From assembly GCA_013349695.1 (NCBI GenBank), contig DUZD01000083.1, forward strand, positions 1 to 10,014: a DNA stretch of 10,014 nucleotides. Reading direction: 5' to 3'. The notes under the pieces were generated by a model. It ran no database searches and was not told the origin of the DNA. It saw only the letters and a program-made list of their open reading frames with translations. Within the stretch, counting starts at the first letter, position 1; the number at the start of each line of letters is the position of its first letter. The translations under genes and the position numbers were made by a program. This DNA is from Rhodospirillaceae bacterium. GTDB lineage: Bacteria; Pseudomonadota; Alphaproteobacteria; Rhodospirillales; 2-02-FULL-58-16. Of this stretch, positions 7,341 to 10,014 are shown one piece after another.

Positions 7341-8660
7341 TCAGGCGATCTCGTCGGCGGCCGTTTCGATGGCGTCATAGGCCAAGTCCAGCTCGGCATT
7401 TGTAATGCAGTATGGCGCCAGGAGATAGACAACATTGCCGAGCGGGCGAATCAACAACCCCCGGCGTAGAAAAAAGTCCTTGAGCCGGGGGCCGACGGCG
7501 GCGGAGTAGCCGGTTTCGTCCGTTTTAAAATCGAGCGCGGCGACCGTTCCGGTGACCCGCGCGCGGGCCACCTTGGGATGCGCCGCCAATGCCGTCAGGC
7601 GGCGGCGGTGAAGGGCTTCGATTTCGCTCCAGCGGCGCGGCGTTTCCTCGCCCTCCAGCAGATCCAGAGACGCCAGGGCGGCGGCGCAGCCCAGCGGATT
7701 GGCGGTAAACGAATGGCCGTGCGCGAAGGCCTTGCCGAAGCTTTCGTCAAGAAACGCTTTGTAAATATGGTTCCGGCAGACCGTCACCGAGAGCGGCAGG
7801 AACCCCCCCGTCAATCCTTTCGAGAGACAGATCAAGTCGGGTGTGACTTTAGCCTTCAGGCAGGCGAACAAAGCGCCGGTGCGGCCGAATCCGGTCATCA
7901 CTTCATCGAAGATCAAAAGAACCCCGGCTTGGCGCAGGCGTTTTGCCAATGCCCGCAGGAATTCCGGCCGGCACATGCGCATGCCGCCGGCGCCCTGGAT
8001 CAGGGGCTCAACGATCATCGCGGCGGTCTCGGCGCCGTGTTCGCCGAGATAGGAATCAAGGGCGGCAAGGGCGGCGGCTTCCTTTTCCTCTACCGTATCG
8101 TCGCCTTCCCAGGTTTCTGGGTAGGGCAGAGCGTCGACCTGGAACAAAAGGCCGCTGAAGGCGTCGAAAAAACCCGACCGCGCCCCGGCCGACATGGCGC
8201 CGACGGTGTCGCCGTGATAGCCGCCGTCGAAGGCCAGAAACCGGCGCCGCACCCGACCCAGGTTGCGCCAGTACTGATGCGAGAGCTTCAGCGCCACTTC
8301 CACCGCCGTCGATCCGTCGTCGGAAAAAAACACCCGGTCGAGGTCTCCGGGCAGCAGAGCGGCCAGGCGATGGGCCAATTCCACCGCCGGGCGATGGGTG
8401 AAGCCGGCGAAGATCACCTGCTCCAACCGTTCGGCTTGGCGGGCAATGGCGGCGGCAATAGTGGGATGAGCGTGACCGTGCAGCGTCACCCACCAAGACG
8501 AGATCAGGTCCAGGTATTGGCGGCCGTCCTCGGCCGTAAGCACCGCCCCCCGAGCCTCGCGGATGGCGATCGGCGGCGGCGCGGTCTTTTCCTGGGTAAA
8601 AGGATGCCACAGATGGCGGCGGTCGAGGTCCGAAGTCTCGTTTCCAGTGGCCTGTATCAT
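7341..8660 (-). CDS. bioA: Adenosylmethionine-8-amino-7-oxononanoate aminotransferase BioA
   Basis: BioA is a PLP-dependent class III aminotransferase that makes DAPA from KAPA, using SAM as amino donor. The 439-residue protein shows HLWHPFTQ (16-23), SSWWVTLHGHAHP (54-66), the phosphate-binding SDDGSTAVEVALK (113-125), YHGDT (148-152), FDEVMTGFGRTG (251-262) with Asp252 for the pyridine nitrogen, and LSKGLTGG (279-286) with Lys281 as Schiff-base lysine. It is therefore likely functional. The start codon and first five residues (MIQAT) are encoded by the terminal inverted repeat of a 266-bp element inserted between bioD and bioA. Conserved sequence begins at about residue 12, so the new start is tolerated. 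The ribosome-binding site is TAGGGG about 10 nt upstream, also inside the element. An upstream ORF ends in a TGA overlapping this ATG, giving possible translational coupling. Confidence 0.95.
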   Translation of the reverse strand: MIQATGNETSDLDRRHLWHPFTQEKTAPPPIAIREARGAVLTAEDGRQYLDLISSWWVTLHGHAHPTIAAAIARQAERLEQVIFAGFTHRPAVELAHRLAALLPGDLDRVFFSDDGSTAVEVALKLSHQYWRNLGRVRRRFLAFDGGYHGDTVGAMSAGARSGFFDAFSGLLFQVDALPYPETWEGDDTVEEKEAAALAALDSYLGEHGAETAAMIVEPLIQGAGGMRMCRPEFLRALAKRLRQAGVLLIFDEVMTGFGRTGALFACLKAKVTPDLICLSKGLTGGFLPLSVTVCRNHIYKAFLDESFGKAFAHGHSFTANPLGCAAALASLDLLEGEETPRRWSEIEALHRRRLTALAAHPKVARARVTGTVAALDFKTDETGYSAAVGPRLKDFFLRRGLLIRPLGNVVYLLAPYCITNAELDLAYDAIETAADEIA

Positions 8661-8911
8661 CTAAATTGTACCCCTACGACGGCGTTGCGAGGCTTCCGGC
8701 TAGGAGCGCGTCGCGCCGTGGTGCCATCACACCACAAGCGGCGCGCGACGACGTCCGGAAGCCTCGCAACGCCGCCCGAAGGGTCGCTTTTCCCGTCCCC
8801 TCGGGGCGTCGGAAAGGCTTGCCGATGCTCCAGCATCGCCGGCGCCCTCCCTCCTACCGAGGAAACGGGAAAAGCGATCGTAGGGGTGCAATTTAGATGA
8901 TACAGGCCACT
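8646..8911. mobile_element. Complete palindromic insertion element with terminal inverted repeats and two inner hairpins (copy B)
   Basis: The ends 8646-8679 and 8878-8911 are 34-bp inverted repeats with one mismatch, beginning AGTGGCCTGTATCATC. Inside is hairpin 1, with perfect 19-bp outer arms at 8681-8699 and 8755-8773 and a GTGGTG/CACCAC tip at 8718-8735. Hairpin 2 has perfect 13-bp arms at 8784-8796 and 8865-8877, continued by CCTCGG/CCGAGG and a CGATGCT/AGCATCG tip at 8823-8838. The whole can fold as a three-way junction. It encodes no transposase, so it would be non-autonomous (MITE-like, or comparable with rickettsial palindromic elements). No target duplication is evident, and boundaries are certain to about 3 bp. 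Related ends occur at 1-71 and 9538-9562. Confidence 0.85.
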
Positions 8912-8920
8912 AGGCGTCAT
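8657..8920 (-). CDS. 87-codon ORF running through the element from the ancestral bioA ATG
   Basis: The ORF starts at an ATG (8918-8920) that overlaps the bioD stop as ATGA, a typical coupled arrangement. It reads through the whole inserted element and stops at a TGA (8657-8659) that overlaps the present bioA ATG, again as ATGA. The peptide begins MTPSGLYHLNCTPT and ends GVQFR. It is Arg/Pro/Gly-rich and shows no domain I recognise, because it is translated from hairpin arms. It may act only as a relay carrying ribosomes from bioD to bioA. Whether a stable protein is made cannot be said. Confidence 0.35.
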   Translation of the reverse strand: MTPSGLYHLNCTPTIAFPVSSVGGRAPAMLEHRQAFPTPRGDGKSDPSGGVARLPDVVARRLWCDGTTARRAPSRKPRNAVVGVQFR

Positions 8921-9531
8921 GACAGGAGGTCCCCGTCCAGAGGTAACGCAGCCAATGCCGACTCGTTCAGGGGGTCCAAGGGCGGCAGGGCGGCGATGAC
9001 CGTGACCCGGCCGAACTCTTCGATGGCCCGGCGGTTGCCGGGATTTTCGGGACCGTTCAAAACGACGCCGGCGATGGAAATGCCGCGGCGGCGCATGGCA
9101 TCGAGGCTCAACAGGGTATGATTGATGGTCCCCAACCCGGTCCGCGATACCAATAGGACGGGCAATTTGCAAAGAGCGATAAGGTCGATGATGAAGTGGT
9201 CCTTGTTCAAGGGAACCAACAACCCTCCCGCCCCTTCCACCACCAACGGCCGCGTCGCCCGTGGCGGGACGATGCGCTCCAAGCGGATGTCGACGCCGTC
9301 CAGCCGCGCCGCCTCGTGGGGCGACAGCGGCGCGTTGAGTTCATAGGCCGAAGGGTGAATCCGGCCAGGGCCGAGGCCGGCCAAGCGGCGGACGGTTTCG
9401 GCATCGGTTCCGTCCGCCAAGCCGGCTTGCACGGGCTTCCAATAGTCGGCCTTCAAATGGTAAACCAGCCAGGCGCTGACGACGGTCTTGCCGACGTTGG
9501 TGTCGGTGCCGGTGACAAAAACACCTTTCAT
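8917..9531 (-). CDS. bioD: ATP-dependent dethiobiotin synthetase BioD
   Basis: BioD closes the ureido ring of DAPA with CO2 and ATP to give dethiobiotin. The 204-residue protein has the P-loop VTGTDTNVGKTVVS (6-19), the substrate lysine region WKPVQAG (31-37), VVEGAGGLLVPL (97-108), LLVSRTGLGTINHTLL (126-141) and GVVLNGP (155-161), all in the family order. Its length is in the usual range of about 200-240. The start is ATG with AAGG six nt upstream; that ribosome-binding site lies at the inner edge of a solo repeat end. The stop overlaps the presumed original bioA ATG. It is the first complete gene of the bioD-bioA-bioB run; bioF and bioC are not in view. Confidence 0.93.
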   Translation of the reverse strand: MKGVFVTGTDTNVGKTVVSAWLVYHLKADYWKPVQAGLADGTDAETVRRLAGLGPGRIHPSAYELNAPLSPHEAARLDGVDIRLERIVPPRATRPLVVEGAGGLLVPLNKDHFIIDLIALCKLPVLLVSRTGLGTINHTLLSLDAMRRRGISIAGVVLNGPENPGNRRAIEEFGRVTVIAALPPLDPLNESALAALPLDGDLLS

Positions 9532-9537
9532 GTCGTG

Positions 9538-9562
9538 CCTTATAGATGAGACGGAACTAGGG
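9538..9562. repeat. Solo end (copy C) of the palindromic element upstream of bioD
   Basis: The stretch CCTTATAGATGAGACGGAAC followed by TAGGG matches the outer end of the copy at 1-71 (45-71), except that two bases (CA or AC) before TAG are missing. Homology stops abruptly at 9537, six bases before the bioD start codon. It is therefore an end left by deletion or partial insertion. It supplies the ribosome-binding site region of bioD. Confidence 0.75.
9540..9549 (-). promoter_or_regulatory. Candidate BioR operator upstream of bioD
   Basis: The sequence is TTATAGATGA on the plus strand and TCATCTATAA on the minus strand. The published BioR consensus for alphaproteobacterial biotin genes is TTATMKATAA; this differs by one base. 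It sits 9 bp upstream of the bioD ATG, overlapping the ribosome-binding site. The same ten bases occur in the repeat copy at 47-56 beside an unrelated gene, so it could be merely repeat sequence. Confidence 0.3.
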
Positions 9563-9698
9563 TGTGTACTCTTAAAACCGAGGGTCTGCTTATTGCCGCA
9601 TTACGGACCTTTGGAGGTTGCGCATCGGAGGGGTGGTTGTGATCCGAAGGGGACATTGGGGGCAAGCACCCCACGCTGTCGCCAGCGGGTGAAAAACG
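9563..9698. other. Non-coding region upstream of bioD
   Basis: No gene is supported in this stretch. A minus-strand frame (9540-9800) runs through the tRNA-like segment and ends with VPSHL from the repeat, so it is not taken as a gene. The segment 9611-9649 resembles 3452-3488: TTGGAGG, then 22-24 bases later GGTTGTGA(T/C)CCGAAG. No clear -35/-10 pair for bioD was found. Confidence 0.5.
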
Positions 9699-9738
9699 AT
9701 GGCGAGGGGAATCGAACCCCTGGCCTCGACATTGCCAT
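9699..9738 (-). other. tRNA T-arm/acceptor-like minihelix
   Basis: On the minus strand AGGGG-TTCGATT-CCCCT is a canonical T-stem and T-loop (TTCRANY). ATGGC (9734-9738) upstream and GCCAT (9699-9703) downstream form an outer stem around it. No D-arm, anticodon arm or 7-bp acceptor partner is found upstream, so it is not a full tRNA gene. It could be the 3' fragment of a tRNA left at an integrase attachment site, next to the broken gene and the insertion sequence. Confidence 0.45.
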
Positions 9739-9753
9739 TGTAGATACATGTTT

Positions 9754-9894
9754 TCAGAGCGACTTCCAGAGGTCTCGCGCAGACGACCGATCGTCGTCAT
9801 TTAGAAAATACAAGCGCACTTTGTGTTTTTCGACGAGTTCCCGAACCCAAGGACTCAGTTCCCCCACAGGTCGCGGTTCGTTCTCATGGGGACT
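9754..9894 (-). pseudogene. 3' remnant of an unknown gene cut by the IS3-type element
   Basis: An open minus-strand frame of 46 codons plus TGA runs from the inferred insertion-sequence end to 9754. Its tail reads VRELVEKHKVRLYFLNDDD (residues 17-35) and ends ARDLWKSL. The amphipathic helix, beta-like VRLYFL and charged end look protein-like, but I do not recognise a family. No start codon with a ribosome-binding site is present; the 5' part would lie beyond the insertion sequence. It could also be a chance open frame. Confidence 0.4.
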
Positions 9895-10014
9895 TGAGCT
9901 GGTCCCAGAAAATCGGACAGTCGTTTAAGGTGTATTCCGCCATTTGACGGAGGAATACGAGATGACGACACGACGACGGTTTTCAGCCGATTTCAAGGCC
10001 AAAGTCGCGCTTGA
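9895..10014 (+). mobile_element. Left end of an IS3-family insertion sequence (continues past the window)
   Basis: The sequence from 9895, TGAGCTGGTCCCAGAAAATC followed by GGACAG, has the look of IS3-family terminal repeats (TGNNCTGNCCC...AAAATCNGGACAG). It is followed 40 bp later by an OrfA-like start. The right end, orfB and the target duplication are outside the window, so the boundary is inferred from resemblance only. Confidence 0.65.
9962..10014 (+). CDS. IS3-family transposase OrfA, 5' fragment
   Basis: Seventeen codons are visible: MTTRRRFSADFKAKVAL. The pattern RR(R/K)FSxxFKAKVALEAL is typical of the N-terminal helix-turn-helix protein OrfA of IS3-family elements. OrfA binds the terminal repeats and is fused to the DDE domain by frameshifting with OrfB. 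The start is ATG with GGAGG (9949-9953) 8 nt upstream. The gene is cut by the window edge. The ribosome-binding site is partly inside a hairpin (GTATTCC 9932-9938 and GGAATAC 9952-9958). Confidence 0.75.
   Translation, partial: MTTRRRFSADFKAKVAL

Noticed and set aside
7578..8900. Plus-strand open frame of 440 codons
   Set aside because: Antisense to bioA and to the palindromic element; no recognisable motifs.
9690..9770. Complete tRNA gene
   Set aside because: Only the T-arm and a short outer stem are present; no D-arm, anticodon arm or 7-bp acceptor pairing could be built.
9488..9928. Plus-strand 146-codon frame upstream of the IS
   Set aside because: It is antisense to the bioD start and crosses the solo repeat end, the tRNA-like segment and the IS end, so it is a composite of unrelated pieces.
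1..10014. CRISPR array, riboswitch or anti-phage system
   Set aside because: No evenly spaced direct repeats, no cas-like or defence-domain proteins, and no riboswitch core was recognised in the intergenic regions.

Overview
This is a GC-rich window, probably from an alphaproteobacterium. The evidence is a DUF992-type exported protein, a bioD-bioA-bioB run with alphaproteobacterial-looking sequences, and palindromic dispersed repeats. Every complete gene reads on the minus strand. The only plus-strand gene is the start of an IS3-family transposase at the right edge.

Reading in transcription order (right to left), the window runs as follows. An IS3-type insertion sequence begins near 9895 and cuts off the 5' part of an unknown minus-strand gene, whose last 46 codons remain (9754-9894). 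A tRNA T-arm/acceptor-like minihelix (9699-9738) and about 140 bp of non-coding DNA follow. Then come the late biotin genes: bioD (dethiobiotin synthetase), bioA (DAPA aminotransferase) and bioB (biotin synthase). No bioF or bioC is visible.

Left of bioB are a family-2 glycosyltransferase and a cupin, each followed by intergenic palindromes. Next are an AT-rich promoter region and a secreted DUF992 protein with an Ala/Pro/Lys-rich tail, closed by a strong hairpin terminator. A tight three-gene nucleotide-sugar operon ends the window: a zinc-binding C-methyltransferase, a UDP-glucuronate-decarboxylase-like SDR and a Gfo/Idh/MocA oxidoreductase. The spacings there are 3 bp and a 4-bp overlap. 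With the glycosyltransferase and cupin this looks like part of a surface-polysaccharide or modified-sugar locus.

The most unusual item is a dispersed palindromic element. A full 266-bp copy (8646-8911) sits exactly at the bioD/bioA junction. It has 34-bp terminal inverted repeats with one mismatch, enclosing two long hairpins (19-bp and 13-bp perfect outer arms), so it can fold like a three-way junction. The copy appears to have inserted just inside the original bioA start, an ATG overlapping the bioD stop. Its terminal repeat supplies a new in-frame ATG. The old ATG now opens an 87-codon ORF through the element that ends in a TGA overlapping the new bioA ATG, so an ATGA coupling arrangement is kept. 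A second copy's end (1-71) supplies the last codons and stop of the oxidoreductase gene. A 25-bp solo end (9538-9562) lies directly upstream of bioD, where it contains a sequence one base away from the BioR operator consensus. The element therefore appears to have supplied start, stop and possibly regulatory sequence to neighbouring genes.
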